From NCBI RefSeq assembly GCF_000526915.1, contig NZ_JAGZ01000007.1, forward strand, positions 62,001-126,000: a stretch of 64,000 bases of DNA. Reading direction: 5' to 3'. Positions 8,591-17,171 of the stretch are shown one piece after another. The notes beneath the pieces are model-generated. The model had not been told where the DNA came from, ran no database searches, and saw only the letters and a list, made by a program, of their open reading frames with translations. The position numbers were made by a program, and so were the translations under genes. This DNA comes from Mycobacterium genavense ATCC 51234 (GTDB lineage: Bacteria; Actinomycetota; Actinomycetes; Mycobacteriales; Mycobacteriaceae). Position 1 is the first letter of the stretch, and each line of letters opens with the position of its first letter.

Positions 8591-9697
8591 GTCGGCGTAC
8601 GCTTCGTTGATCTCGTCGAGCCCGTAGCGTTTGGTGATCATTTCGTCGAGCAGCAGTTGACCCGATTCGTACATCGCGGCCAGCAGCGCAATGTCGCTTT
8701 TGGGGTTGCAGGAGCCGAACACGGTGCCGCACAACGTCTTGTTCATCAGGATGAAGTCCTGCAGCGCGACGTCGATGGAGTTGATCGCCGGCATGGGCAA
8801 ACCGGTGAGCACACACGTGCCGCCCTTGCGAGTCAGCGCCAGCGCTGCGCCCACGTCGGCGGGGCCGATCATCGACACAGACACGACGACCGCATCGGCC
8901 ATCACCCCGCGGGTCAGCTCACGCACCTGAACGATCGCCTCGGCCGCGGTCGCCGCCTGGTGCGTCGCACCGAAAGTCCGCGCCGACTCGCGCTTGAACT
9001 CGATCGGATCGACCGCGACGATGCGGGCGGCCCCGCTGATCCGGGCGCCCTGAACGGCCGCGGTACCGATTCCGCCGACGCCGATCACCACCACCGTGTC
9101 CCCGCCGCGCACGTTGGCGCGCCGCGCCGCCGAGCCGTATCCGGTGGGAACCGCACACGCCAGCAGCGCGGCGGGCACCAGCGGGAAGTTCGGGTCGATT
9201 TTGACCAGTGAATTCGCCGACACGACGGTGTGTTCGGCGAACGCGCCGATCTTGGATACGTGCCCGAGATCTCGTCCGTCGGCGCTGTGATGACGAAAGG
9301 TGCCGTCGGTGGGCATGCCCGGCGCCAACGTCCCGGAGCTGGTGTCGCACAGATACTCCATTCCCGAAGCGCACCAACGGCATTGACCGCACACCGCGAC
9401 GAACGACGTCACCACGTGATCGCCCGGCGCGAAGCCGGCAACCTCGTCGCCCACCTCCACCACCACGCCGGAGCCTTCATGCCCGCCGATGGTCGGCGAC
9501 ATCGCCGGCAGCCCGAGCGAGCGCAGCACATCCGGCGGCGCGGCCAGCCTTCCCTGCCGGATGTGTTCGTCGGATTGGCACAGCCCGGTGGCGGCCAGCC
9601 GCACCAGCACCTCGCCGGCGCGCGGTGGATCCAGTTCGAACTCCTCGACCGATCACGGGCGGCCGTACTCGTAGAGGATCGCCGCGCGGCTTCGCAT
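8540..9697 (-). pseudogene. Zinc-type (NDMA-dependent-like) alcohol dehydrogenase with a TGA at codon 15
   Basis: A medium-chain dehydrogenase. ATG 9697 begins MRSRAAILYEYGRP, a TGA follows at 9655-9653, and then SVEEFELDPPRAGEVLVRL continues in the same frame. Relatives have tryptophan there, so TGG to TGA is the simplest change. The rest is complete: GLCQSDEH (catalytic zinc), GHEGSGVV, the structural-zinc cysteines CGQCRWCASGMEYLC, and the Rossmann motif GVGGIGTAAVQG. Re-initiation at an internal GTG (9610) would lose the first strand. It is a paralogue of the gene at 45376-46535. The likely role was oxidising the alcohol formed downstream of the monooxygenases. Confidence 0.8.
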
Positions 9698-9746
9698 CGA
9701 CACTCGGCCTTTCGTGAACTCGCGGGTTGTGCTGGGCTAAGCAAGC

Positions 9747-10769
9747 GTGAGGAGTGCTTCGCTTACACGGACGATAGACAGCGGCGTCGCGGCCGTTCAA
9801 CGTTTGCGTGATGTGTTGTGGGCGATCGCCGAAGCGTCGGTCGCCGCGGGCCTGGCGTGGTACATCGCTCACGACGTGCTGGGCCACCCGGACCCCTTCT
9901 TCGCACCGGTCGCCGCGGCGGTGTGCGTGTCGGCGAGCAATGTGTTTCAAGGGCAACGCGCGGTGCAGAACATTGTCGGTGTGGCACTGGGCATCTGCCT
10001 GGGTGCCACCGTGCAGCAACTGTGCGGCACCGAGTCGATTGCCATGGCCGCCACGGTGTTTGCCGCGTTGTGCGTCGCGGTGTTGTTCGGGCAGGGTATC
10101 CTGGCCCGCGACTTGACTTTCGCCAACCAGACCGCCGGCTCCGCGGTCCTGGTCATGGCGCTCTCGGTCGGTACCGACAGTGTGTTTCAACGCCTGCAGG
10201 AGGCGCTGATCGGTGGCGGCGTGGCACTGGTGTTGAGCATCCTGGTGTTCCCGCCCAATCCGCATACCGCGTTGCGCGACGCCCGGATCGCGGTATTCGC
10301 CGCCCTACACGACTTGCTCGTCGAGACCGTGGAGCGGGTCGCCGGTACCGCGCCGATCGCGTCGGCCTGGCAGTACGCGAGCGTCGACCGGCTGCACGAC
10401 CGACTCGAGATACTCAGCAAGGCCCGCACCCACGCCCGGCATCTCGCGTTGATCGCGCCGCGGCGATGGGCCGAACGCGACGCGGTACGAGACGCGGATC
10501 GGCAAGGCGCGCAGGTGGCCTTGCTGGCCGGCTCGCTGCTCTATCTGGCGCGCGTGACGACGGCGGCCGGCGGCTCGCTTCCCGCACCGATACACGCCGC
10601 GCTCAGTGACCTGGCGGCCGGACTGACCCTCGCCGAGCCGAATCCGCAGGCGGCGAGTACCCGCGTCGCCGCCGCCCGCGCCTGTGCCGGCGCGGACGAC
10701 TCGGCGCTTGCCGCCGTCCTCCAAACCTGTGTCGAGGACCTACAACTCGCGATCGACCCGCGGCACTAG
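9747..10769 (+). CDS. FUSC family (aromatic acid exporter-like) membrane protein
   Basis: A 340-residue protein with an N-terminal block of about six hydrophobic helices (residues 20-165), starting LWAIAEASVAAGLAWYIAH. It includes the FUSC-like motif FFAPVAAAVCVSASNVFQGQ, and a long cytoplasmic helical domain follows. FUSC proteins resemble bacterial AaeB exporters of aromatic acids. The GTG at 9747 has no strong ribosome-binding site. It is divergent from the alcohol dehydrogenase, and the shared 50-bp gap hints at co-regulation. Substrate unknown. Confidence 0.8.
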   Translation: MRSASLTRTIDSGVAAVQRLRDVLWAIAEASVAAGLAWYIAHDVLGHPDPFFAPVAAAVCVSASNVFQGQRAVQNIVGVALGICLGATVQQLCGTESIAMAATVFAALCVAVLFGQGILARDLTFANQTAGSAVLVMALSVGTDSVFQRLQEALIGGGVALVLSILVFPPNPHTALRDARIAVFAALHDLLVETVERVAGTAPIASAWQYASVDRLHDRLEILSKARTHARHLALIAPRRWAERDAVRDADRQGAQVALLAGSLLYLARVTTAAGGSLPAPIHAALSDLAAGLTLAEPNPQAASTRVAAARACAGADDSALAAVLQTCVEDLQLAIDPRH

Positions 10770-10855
10770 GTGCCATGGGGGGAGGGATCGTCGAACCACG
10801 GCGAACTTGACCTCAGGCTGATTCTCACCGATGCCACCAGCTTCTACTACCTGGT

Positions 10856-11692
10856 TTAGCCGCCGGCGGCCACCCTGGCCCGCTCGGTCATCGAGGCAAC
10901 CACGCCACCGTCGTTGAGGATGTCGGTGCCGGTGAGGTAGCCGGCCTTGTCGCTGGCGCAGAAGGCCAATAGCTCGGCCATCTCCTCGGGCCTGCCCCAG
11001 CGCGGGACGGCGGCGTCGGCTACCATCGCGCCGGCACCGGCCTGCTCCTCGAGGCGGCCCATTTCGGTGTCGATGGATCCCGGTGACACCGAGGCGATAC
11101 GTAATCCCTTGGCGTTGAATCTTTTCGCCTGCGATTGGCTGTACCACTTCACGAAGTTCTTGCTCAGCGCGTAGGCGTACCCGGGCCGCGCCTCCTCCGG
11201 CATGGGGTCACACGCGGCCATCATGGCGTCTCAGAAGGCGTCGCCGTCGGTGAGCGCCAGCGGAAATTGCGCTGTCGGAATCAGTTCCGCGGGCAGCAAG
11301 TGGGCCGCCATCGACGCGACGTTGACTATCACGGAGCCCTCGCCGGCCACCGTATAGAACGCCTCGTTGACGTTGACGGTGCCCACGGCATTGGTCCGCA
11401 TCACATAATCGGCGGCACCCATGCTGGGGCTCACCCCCGCGGTATGGATCACCGAGGCAAGCGTTCCGAGGCGTTTTGCGGTGTCCAAAAGGTCTGCCAC
11501 CGCAGCCCGGTTGGTCACGTCGCAGTTGACGATCGTGGGATCCATCCCGAGTTCCTTGAGGGCGGCGGCCGCGTTGTCCAGCCGGTCTTGCCTGACGTCA
11601 CAGAGGACGACGATGTGGTCGCGGCCGACGATCTTGGCCGTGGCCAACCCCATGCCGTCGGCACCGCCGGTGATTACCGAGACTCGATTCAT
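10856..11692 (-). pseudogene. Short-chain dehydrogenase/reductase with an in-frame TGA
   Basis: One frame encodes a full SDR: RVSVITGGADGMGLATAKIV (cofactor site), then VIHTAGVSPSM (the NAG region) and NVASMAA (catalytic Ser). After TGA at 11233-11231 come YAYALSKNFVKWYS (the YxxxK catalytic pair) and SVSPGSIDTEM. Only the single stop interrupts it, just before the catalytic Tyr-Lys, so any product is inactive. Confidence 0.82.
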
Positions 11693-11733
11693 ACCTGGAC
11701 GGTATACGTAGCCCGCTCAGCGGTTTGCGCGTA

Positions 11734-12891
11734 CTAGTGGTTCAGCGCCGACTCCGCCGGATGGTGCGGATGACCGGCGTGCCGAACCGCCGTGCCGAGG
11801 AACGGCGCCTGCAGGGTGGCGGCCACGTAGCGGCGGTTGACGATCAGCCCGCCGACCGTGATCACGGCGTAGATGCCGCAGAGGACCAGCCGTCCAGGCG
11901 TCGAGGTGATCGGGAACTGAACGAGGAACAATCCCAGCAGCGTCCAGGCGGCGGCGCGGTGAAAGCGCAGCGCCAGGATCACCGCGACGCCCATCAAGGT
12001 TTGGCCGGCGGTGAGCAAGACTTCCTCGATCTGGCGGGAGTCGAGCTCCAGGGCGAAGCCGCCACCACCGAGCAGGTGGGCGAGCGGCAGCGATCCGATC
12101 AGCAGCGTCCACTGGTTGACCTTGGACGAAATCAGGGTGGCGATGGCCGCGGTGCCCTTACCGCGCGTGGCGAAGATGGTCGCGATGATGAACTCGGGCG
12201 CCTCGGAGGCCAGCGGTGCAAGCCACTGCACCAACAGGAACCGGTCGATCCCCAACTCGGTGCCGGCCGCGACCAAATTGTCGGCAAATGGCTTGGCACA
12301 CAGCAGGATCACCGCCCCGGACACCGCGAACAGGCCCACCACCACGGCGCGGCGGGTACGGTCGGACAGTTCGCCGAGTGCGGCGGCGGTACCGACCAGG
12401 TCGGGCTCTTCGACGTCGCCGTGGCTGACCTTGCATAGGTAGAAGCCGAACCAGGCCAGCAGCGCCAATCCGAGTCCCAGGTGGATCTCGCCGCCGACCG
12501 GTATCGCGAACGCGGCCACGCCGGCGATCAACAAGAACCCGAGTTCGACGCGGTTGGCGGGCTCGAGGGTCAAACCGGTCGCCTTGCCGGTGCCGATCCG
12601 CCGGGCCGCCACGATGCTGACCAGCACCACGACCGGCCAGCCCAGGCCCATCAACAGCCGGTTGGATCCGGTCATATTGGCCGCCGCGTACTGCGTGTTA
12701 TGGCCCGAAACGAACGCGTAGTAGAGGTCCACGGCGTACTCGGACAGTACGGCGACCAGCGCGAGCACCGCGATCGCCAGTCCTCCGGAGACGTCGATCT
12801 GCGCGGCCTCGGCGGCCCATGCCAGCAGAAAGCTGGCCGACACGACGGCGGCGCCGAAGACCAGCAGGGCGACGACCGGGTCCGGATGCAA
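11734..12891 (-). CDS. CaCA-family cation/proton (Na+/Ca2+ exchanger-like) antiporter, 5' end damaged
   Basis: A 385-residue polytopic protein with the two inverted alpha-repeats of calcium/cation antiporters. The first repeat is GGLAIAVLALVAVLSEYAVD near residue 36, and the second is QWLAPLASEAPEFIIATIFA near 215, followed by SSKVNQWTLLIGSLPL. The acidic residues in these repeats bind the cation. The frame opens only at TTG 12891. The adjacent frame immediately upstream (about 12892-12960) encodes a further hydrophobic helix (ITTLFIAPAVVVRV) that relatives have. A frameshift has therefore probably removed the native N-terminus. Confidence 0.75.
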   Translation of the reverse strand: MHPDPVVALLVFGAAVVSASFLLAWAAEAAQIDVSGGLAIAVLALVAVLSEYAVDLYYAFVSGHNTQYAAANMTGSNRLLMGLGWPVVVLVSIVAARRIGTGKATGLTLEPANRVELGFLLIAGVAAFAIPVGGEIHLGLGLALLAWFGFYLCKVSHGDVEEPDLVGTAAALGELSDRTRRAVVVGLFAVSGAVILLCAKPFADNLVAAGTELGIDRFLLVQWLAPLASEAPEFIIATIFATRGKGTAAIATLISSKVNQWTLLIGSLPLAHLLGGGGFALELDSRQIEEVLLTAGQTLMGVAVILALRFHRAAAWTLLGLFLVQFPITSTPGRLVLCGIYAVITVGGLIVNRRYVAATLQAPFLGTAVRHAGHPHHPAESALNH

Positions 12892-13179
12892 GCCGAATTA
12901 CCCGGACGACAACCGCGGGTGCGATGAACAGCGTGGTGATCAGGGCCGAACGGAAGAGAATCCGGCGCGGTGTGCGTGACGCGCCGGAATCGAGGCGATG
13001 GCCCTGTCAGTGACGAGCATCGTCGTCCTTCACTCTGGTTGGCCGATCAGGAATGGCATTTTGGCTCGCGGTCCTGGCTTGACCCGCTCGCCAAAGCTAC
13101 CCGGGATACCCCTATCCAGCAACGTTGTGAAGATGCCAATCGGTGCCGGCCGTCGACCTATCTTTGCAGGCCATAGCCA
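12892..13179. other. Non-coding stretch with the out-of-frame N-terminus of the antiporter
   Basis: The first 70 bases hold, on the minus strand, the displaced first helix of the cation antiporter. No ATG or GTG start for it remains. I see no gene, repeat or convincing promoter in 12961-13179. Confidence 0.5.
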
Positions 13180-14265
13180 TCAATCTAAAAAGTTAGGTCC
13201 AACTAACTGCAGTTTATGGCAAACCGATCTAGGCGTCTTACGGGGACTCTGTGCGCGGGTGGACGGGTTCGGTGGAGTGCGCGGCCAGCCTGCGAGGGGA
13301 CCGTGGAACCGCAACATCCACTGCGACGCATTGCTGGAGTCCGGGTTCCGCTGGACGTGCGACGATGTGATGGCGGCCGAGCTAGCGGGCTTCGATACGC
13401 GGTGTCCGGCGCCGCGCTGCATCGCCTGGGTCAAACCGGCGAGCCGTCGGCGGTCGGGCCCCATCGCGGCCGCCGCGGCCTGGGTGAACATTTCGACGGC
13501 CTGCTTGCGGGTCAACGACGTCATGAATTGCGCGGCGGCCTTCATGACGTCGCCGGCCATCAAGGTCGGTCCGTTCGCCAGGTTGTCGAACGCCTCCGCG
13601 ATGATGTCGTCCACCGCTGCCGCACCCTCGGGGACCTCGTCGGGCGAACCGATGGTGCCGCGACTGAATTCGAGTGCCCGCAAAGCGGGCGTGTTCGTCT
13701 TGCCCAGAATCAGGCCCAGCACGTCGACGCCCTTGTCGTGCAACTCGGCCCACAGCGCCTCGGCGAACACCATGTCGAACGCCTTGGTCGCGCCGTAGGC
13801 CACCATGTTGGGTCCGCCGGCCAGTCCCGCGCCGGATCCGAAGATGACGATGCCGCCGCTGCCCCGCTCGACCATCGCCGGGGCGAAGTGATGGCACAGC
13901 TGCATCGGCACCATGCAGTTGCGCTGCACCATCGCCTCGGTGGCCTCGATCGGATTGTCAAGGAAGGGTTCGTAATTCGGGTCGGCTCCGGCGCAGTACG
14001 CCAGGAAGCCGATCTCCAGGTCGCTGGTGGCGTCGGCGATTCTGGCCGCCGCGTCCGGGGTGGCGAGATCGACTGCGAACGTGCGGGTTTGGACCGCCGT
14101 TCGGTTTTCGATCTCGGCCACTAGCTGGTCGAGCATCGCCTGGCGGCGGGCCAGCAGCACGACATTGACACCACGTTCGGCCAGTCCCGTGGCGAACGCC
14201 GCACCCACGCCGTCGGAGGCACCGGCGACCACTGCCCACGGGCCGTACTTGGCTGCGAATGTCAT
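13180..14265 (-). CDS. Short-chain dehydrogenase/reductase with an anomalous C-terminal extension
   Basis: The first 280 residues are a normal SDR: WAVVAGASDGVGAAFATGLA (cofactor site), AYCAGADPNY, IVIFGSGAGLAG (Ser region) and VAYGATKAFDMVFAEAL (YxxxK). The ATG at 14265 follows AGGAGC. The frame then runs about 85 residues past where the fold ends, in a low-complexity tail rich in Ser, Arg and Pro. This suggests the native stop near 13440 was lost by mutation or frameshift. It is preceded by the SnoaL-like gene on the same strand, overlapping by 4 bp. Confidence 0.75.
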   Translation of the reverse strand: MTFAAKYGPWAVVAGASDGVGAAFATGLAERGVNVVLLARRQAMLDQLVAEIENRTAVQTRTFAVDLATPDAAARIADATSDLEIGFLAYCAGADPNYEPFLDNPIEATEAMVQRNCMVPMQLCHHFAPAMVERGSGGIVIFGSGAGLAGGPNMVAYGATKAFDMVFAEALWAELHDKGVDVLGLILGKTNTPALRALEFSRGTIGSPDEVPEGAAAVDDIIAEAFDNLANGPTLMAGDVMKAAAQFMTSLTRKQAVEMFTQAAAAAMGPDRRRLAGLTQAMQRGAGHRVSKPASSAAITSSHVQRNPDSSNASQWMLRFHGPLAGWPRTPPNPSTRAQSPRKTPRSVCHKLQLVGPNFLD

Positions 14266-14684
14266 GGAGCGCTCCTAGGGGCCGAACGTCGTGATGCGGA
14301 CCTGGGTGAACCGGCGTCGGGCGATGCGCAGCCGTCGTCGGTCCGGACGATCTCGTCGTCGTAGAAACCCCACGCATTGACTCCGGATTCGTTGTCGCCG
14401 AACATGATTACCGCGTCGATGTAGGTGCGTGCCGATGCCTTGTCACCATCGAGCGTGATGGCCTGATTGGACAACCGGTGCAGGGTGTGGCCGGCCGGCG
14501 CGTGCGTCTTGTCCATGAATTCGGTGACTTCGTCTACGCCGTGCCAGGTGCCGATCTCGCCGTAGTCCAGCTCGCAGTCGTCGGTGAACACCGTGCGAAG
14601 CAAGGGCCAGTCGCGACGATCGATCCCGGTGGCGTAGCGCACCAGCAGATCGGAGATGTCCTGACGGTCTTCTCGTTCGGTCAT
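14262..14684 (-). CDS. SnoaL/NTF2-like family protein, C-terminus frameshifted
   Basis: A small cone-fold protein: EDRQDISDLLVRYATGIDRR, then DWPLLRTVFTDDCELDYG and NQAITLDGDKASARTYIDAV. These are hallmarks of SnoaL-like ring-hydroxylating-dioxygenase-beta relatives. After FYDDEIVRTDDG the frame becomes nonsense. Restoring one G (TGG CGC instead of TG CGC, near 14329) gives WRIARRRFTQVRITTFGP and a TAG just before the SDR ribosome-binding site. A one-base deletion thus replaced the last 18 residues with an unrelated 22. It was probably translationally linked to the SDR downstream. Confidence 0.7.
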   Translation of the reverse strand: MTEREDRQDISDLLVRYATGIDRRDWPLLRTVFTDDCELDYGEIGTWHGVDEVTEFMDKTHAPAGHTLHRLSNQAITLDGDKASARTYIDAVIMFGDNESGVNAWGFYDDEIVRTDDGCASPDAGSPRSASRRSAPRSAP

Positions 14685-14752
14685 GCCTGCCTCAATTCGG
14701 GTTTCCGGTCTGGCCGAGCACGATGCGGGCGGTCCTTTGGACCTGCGGGCGC

Positions 14753-14911
14753 TTACATGTTCGCCGACCGTACGTAGAACTCGCCGACCGCGAAGGCGTC
14801 GACCAAAGCGACGGCGTCCCCGGCGACGGCCTTGGCCGCGGCCACAGCACGCAAAGCGTCTGCCTTCTTCTCGAATAATCGAGTTATCCTGTCGAATGTT
14901 CGCTATAACTG
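14753..14911 (-). other. Possible C-terminal gene remnant
   Basis: An open frame of about 50 codons, without a start codon, ends at TAA 14755-14753. It reads like an acidic helical C-terminus (LFEKKADALRAVAAAKAV, then DAFAVGEFYVRSANM). It overlaps the 5' region of the IclR gene. The family is not recognised, and it may be chance. Confidence 0.22.
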
Positions 14912-15855
14912 TAGAAACCCGCTCTCAGAGGAGTCAAGCAATTCGCGGATCCACCTCGGTGCCGACCGCGCGAGTACACGACGTTGTCGAGCTGTTGGCG
15001 CGGTTTCCCAATACGCGGCTGCGCTTCTCCGACATCGTGCGCGAGCTCGATCTGACGCAGGGGACGGTGCACGCAATCCTCAAGACGTTGGGCGATCGCG
15101 GCTGGGCGAGTCGGGATCCCGTCGCGAAGACCTTCTCGCTGGGACCGGCGCTGGGTGTGGTCGCGGCCCGCATGGACACCGCCCGGCCGCTGGTGCACGC
15201 AGCACGAGCGGCGGCCCTGCGACTTGCCCGCGAGGTCGGCTACGCCGGCTCGGTGGTCGAGTGGTTCGGTGATTCGTTGGTAGTCACCGCTTTTGAAGGC
15301 GATCCCGCCACCCAGCCCGCGGGGATACCCGGGGATCGCATCCCGTATGCGCCGCCGTTCGGCGTCGCATTGGCCGCCTGGGACAGCGAGGAGGAGCAGC
15401 GCGCGTGGATTCGGCGCGGCGCGGGCAGCAACGCCGACCGCGTGCGGCGCCTGGAACACGTCTTGGCGCACACCCGTGAGCGCGGGTTCGACGTCGACTG
15501 GACGACGCCGGCGCTGGCCCAGGCCGTCCAGGTCGTCGCCACGCTGGACAGCAACGAGATGCCGACGCCGGTGCGCCACATTCTCGACCAACTCCTCGTC
15601 GAGTTCACCACCATCGGCTTCCTCTCCGACGACAATCCCGGACGCCGCAAACAGCCGGTCGTGACCATCGCCGCACCGGTTTTCGACCATCGCGGCCACG
15701 TCGCCCTGATGCTGGTCGTGCACCCGTTGTCTCCGCTGTCCGCGCGGCAGATTCAGGTCATCGGGAACAAGCTCACCGCCGAAACCACGGCGATCAGCGA
15801 GGCCCAGCAACATCCGCCGGTCGTGGACCTCGAGGAGCGCAGCACCGCGCGGTAG
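14896..15855 (+). CDS. IclR family transcriptional regulator
   Basis: A 319-residue regulator. The N-terminal winged helix-turn-helix has ARVHDVVELLARFPNTRLRF and SDIVRELDLTQGTVHAILKT. The C-terminal GAF-like effector domain (residues 110-290) has the IclR-type FGVALAAWDSEEE segment and APVFDHRGHVALMLVV. The start is ATG 14896; GTG 14959, just before the first conserved helix, is also possible. IclR proteins often govern aromatic or short-acid catabolism. The nearby carboxymuconolactone decarboxylase-like gene, convergent and 2 bp away, is a natural functional neighbour. Confidence 0.85.
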   Translation: MFAITVETRSQRSQAIRGSTSVPTARVHDVVELLARFPNTRLRFSDIVRELDLTQGTVHAILKTLGDRGWASRDPVAKTFSLGPALGVVAARMDTARPLVHAARAAALRLAREVGYAGSVVEWFGDSLVVTAFEGDPATQPAGIPGDRIPYAPPFGVALAAWDSEEEQRAWIRRGAGSNADRVRRLEHVLAHTRERGFDVDWTTPALAQAVQVVATLDSNEMPTPVRHILDQLLVEFTTIGFLSDDNPGRRKQPVVTIAAPVFDHRGHVALMLVVHPLSPLSARQIQVIGNKLTAETTAISEAQQHPPVVDLEERSTAR

Positions 15856-15857
15856 TC

Positions 15858-16433
15858 CTAGGGCTTCTCCTCGCGCCTGGGCACTTCGGCGTCGAATGCG
15901 TTGAGTGTCACGGCCACCATCGCGAAACAGCCCACCAGGAACACGATCTCGGCGGCCCCGAGCTCGCCGAATCGCGCGACGGCGGCTCGATAAGTGGTCT
16001 CAGAGAGGACGCCGCCGCGGGTCAGGGCGACTGCCATGTTGAAGGCGACACGTTCGTCGTCGGTGAGGTCGGCGGGGCGTTCGCCCGCGGCGATGGTGGC
16101 GACTTTGTGCGCGGATAGCCCAGCGCGCTCGGCGAAGTACTCATGCCCGTAGACCGCATAGCGCGCCCTGAACTTTGCGACTGTGACCAAGATGACCAGT
16201 TGATGGACACTGCCCGGTAGCAGACGGTGGTCCCACAGCGCTCGGTTCAACGCCCAAGCCGGCGAACCGAATTGGGGAAAGTGCAGCCATCCGTTGAATG
16301 GACCGATCAAGGCGCCGTCTTGGCGGTGGGCGACGAGTTCGCCGAAACTGCTGTCGATTACGGCCCGCATGTCGGCGTACAGATCTTGCTGTGCGGTGGT
16401 CAAACCGGTCGGCGGCAATGGTGGAAGTCGCAT
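15858..16433 (-). CDS. Carboxymuconolactone decarboxylase (AhpD-like) family protein
   Basis: 191 residues from ATG 16433, preceded by GAGGAGGGAA. The family core is HQLVILVTVAKFRARYAVYG, then HEYFAERAGLSAHKVATIA. AhpD proteins use Cys-x-x-Cys in this helix; it is absent here, as in the decarboxylase-type and orphan members. The function may be a decarboxylase or an uncharacterised enzyme. Confidence 0.82.
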   Translation of the reverse strand: MRLPPLPPTGLTTAQQDLYADMRAVIDSSFGELVAHRQDGALIGPFNGWLHFPQFGSPAWALNRALWDHRLLPGSVHQLVILVTVAKFRARYAVYGHEYFAERAGLSAHKVATIAAGERPADLTDDERVAFNMAVALTRGGVLSETTYRAAVARFGELGAAEIVFLVGCFAMVAVTLNAFDAEVPRREEKP

Positions 16434-16565
16434 CGGGTTCCCTCCTCGCGCGATCGGGTGACTTCTCCGAGCCAATCGCCAGCACGATCACTTGTCCACG
16501 ACCACGATGTGATCACTGGTAAGTTACGCTTCCTGCCGCAGGTTAGAGCCGCTTAAGCTCGACGT

Positions 16566-17080
16566 ATGGAACTGCGGGCTGACGACGCACTTGGTGCGCG
16601 CGGAACCGCTGCACGCGGTACTGCCCGGAACTAGCTCGGGCGAACCCATTGCGGCACGACGACTTACGGTCCTGCTCGATATCGACCAGTCGGCCTGGTC
16701 TTCGTGGAACCGCTTCGCCGGGGAGTTCGCGGCGGCGAGCGGTGCCCGTACTGTCCGGATTGACGACGGCGGCATCACCGGCGACGCGTTCTACGCCCGT
16801 GTCCGTCGGATCGGGGCCCCGATTCTCGCTTCGCCCAAGCGGCACACCGCGGTGACGCCGCCGAGCCTCGGTTCAGCGGCCCGTCGCGGATCCGGTGCCG
16901 CTTTGGACCTGGTCGCTGGTGCACCGTGACGACGACGACAGGGTCGGCGTCTCCCAAGTGGTGGAAGCACTACTGACACTGGCGCAGAGCCGGAATTGGC
17001 GCGCTGCTCCCGTCGAACGATGGTGGACGCCCGCTGACGATCCGCACCGAAGCGTGCTCGACGGCGCGAAGCAGCGGTAG
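16566..17080 (+). pseudogene. LysR family regulator with an internal deletion and a frameshift
   Basis: ATG 16566 begins MELR, as many LysR proteins do, but runs into a stop within 23 codons. The neighbouring frame carries the effector-domain part LVRAEPLHAVLP, RRLTVLLDIDQSAWSSWNRF and DAFYARVRRIGAPILASPK. After a shift near 16870 a third frame supplies the LysR C-terminus PLWTWSLVHRDDDDRVGV to TGA/TAG at about 17080. The helix-turn-helix and the first half of the effector domain (roughly 400 bp) are missing, so an internal deletion joined codon 4 to the middle of the gene. Confidence 0.55.
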
Positions 17081-17171
17081 GAAGCTCTGTCGAACAGAGG
17101 TAGGCGACGGGTCCTGGACGGCGGATTCTCGCCGCGTTTGAGTGGAGGTAACGACGGAGGGGCGAAAAGCG

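Noticed and set aside
9653..9655. TGA in the alcohol dehydrogenase as selenocysteine or recoded tryptophan
   Set aside because: No SECIS-like structure was seen, nearby intact genes use TGA as a normal stop, and other genes carry TAG and TAA nonsense codons too, so mutation is simpler.
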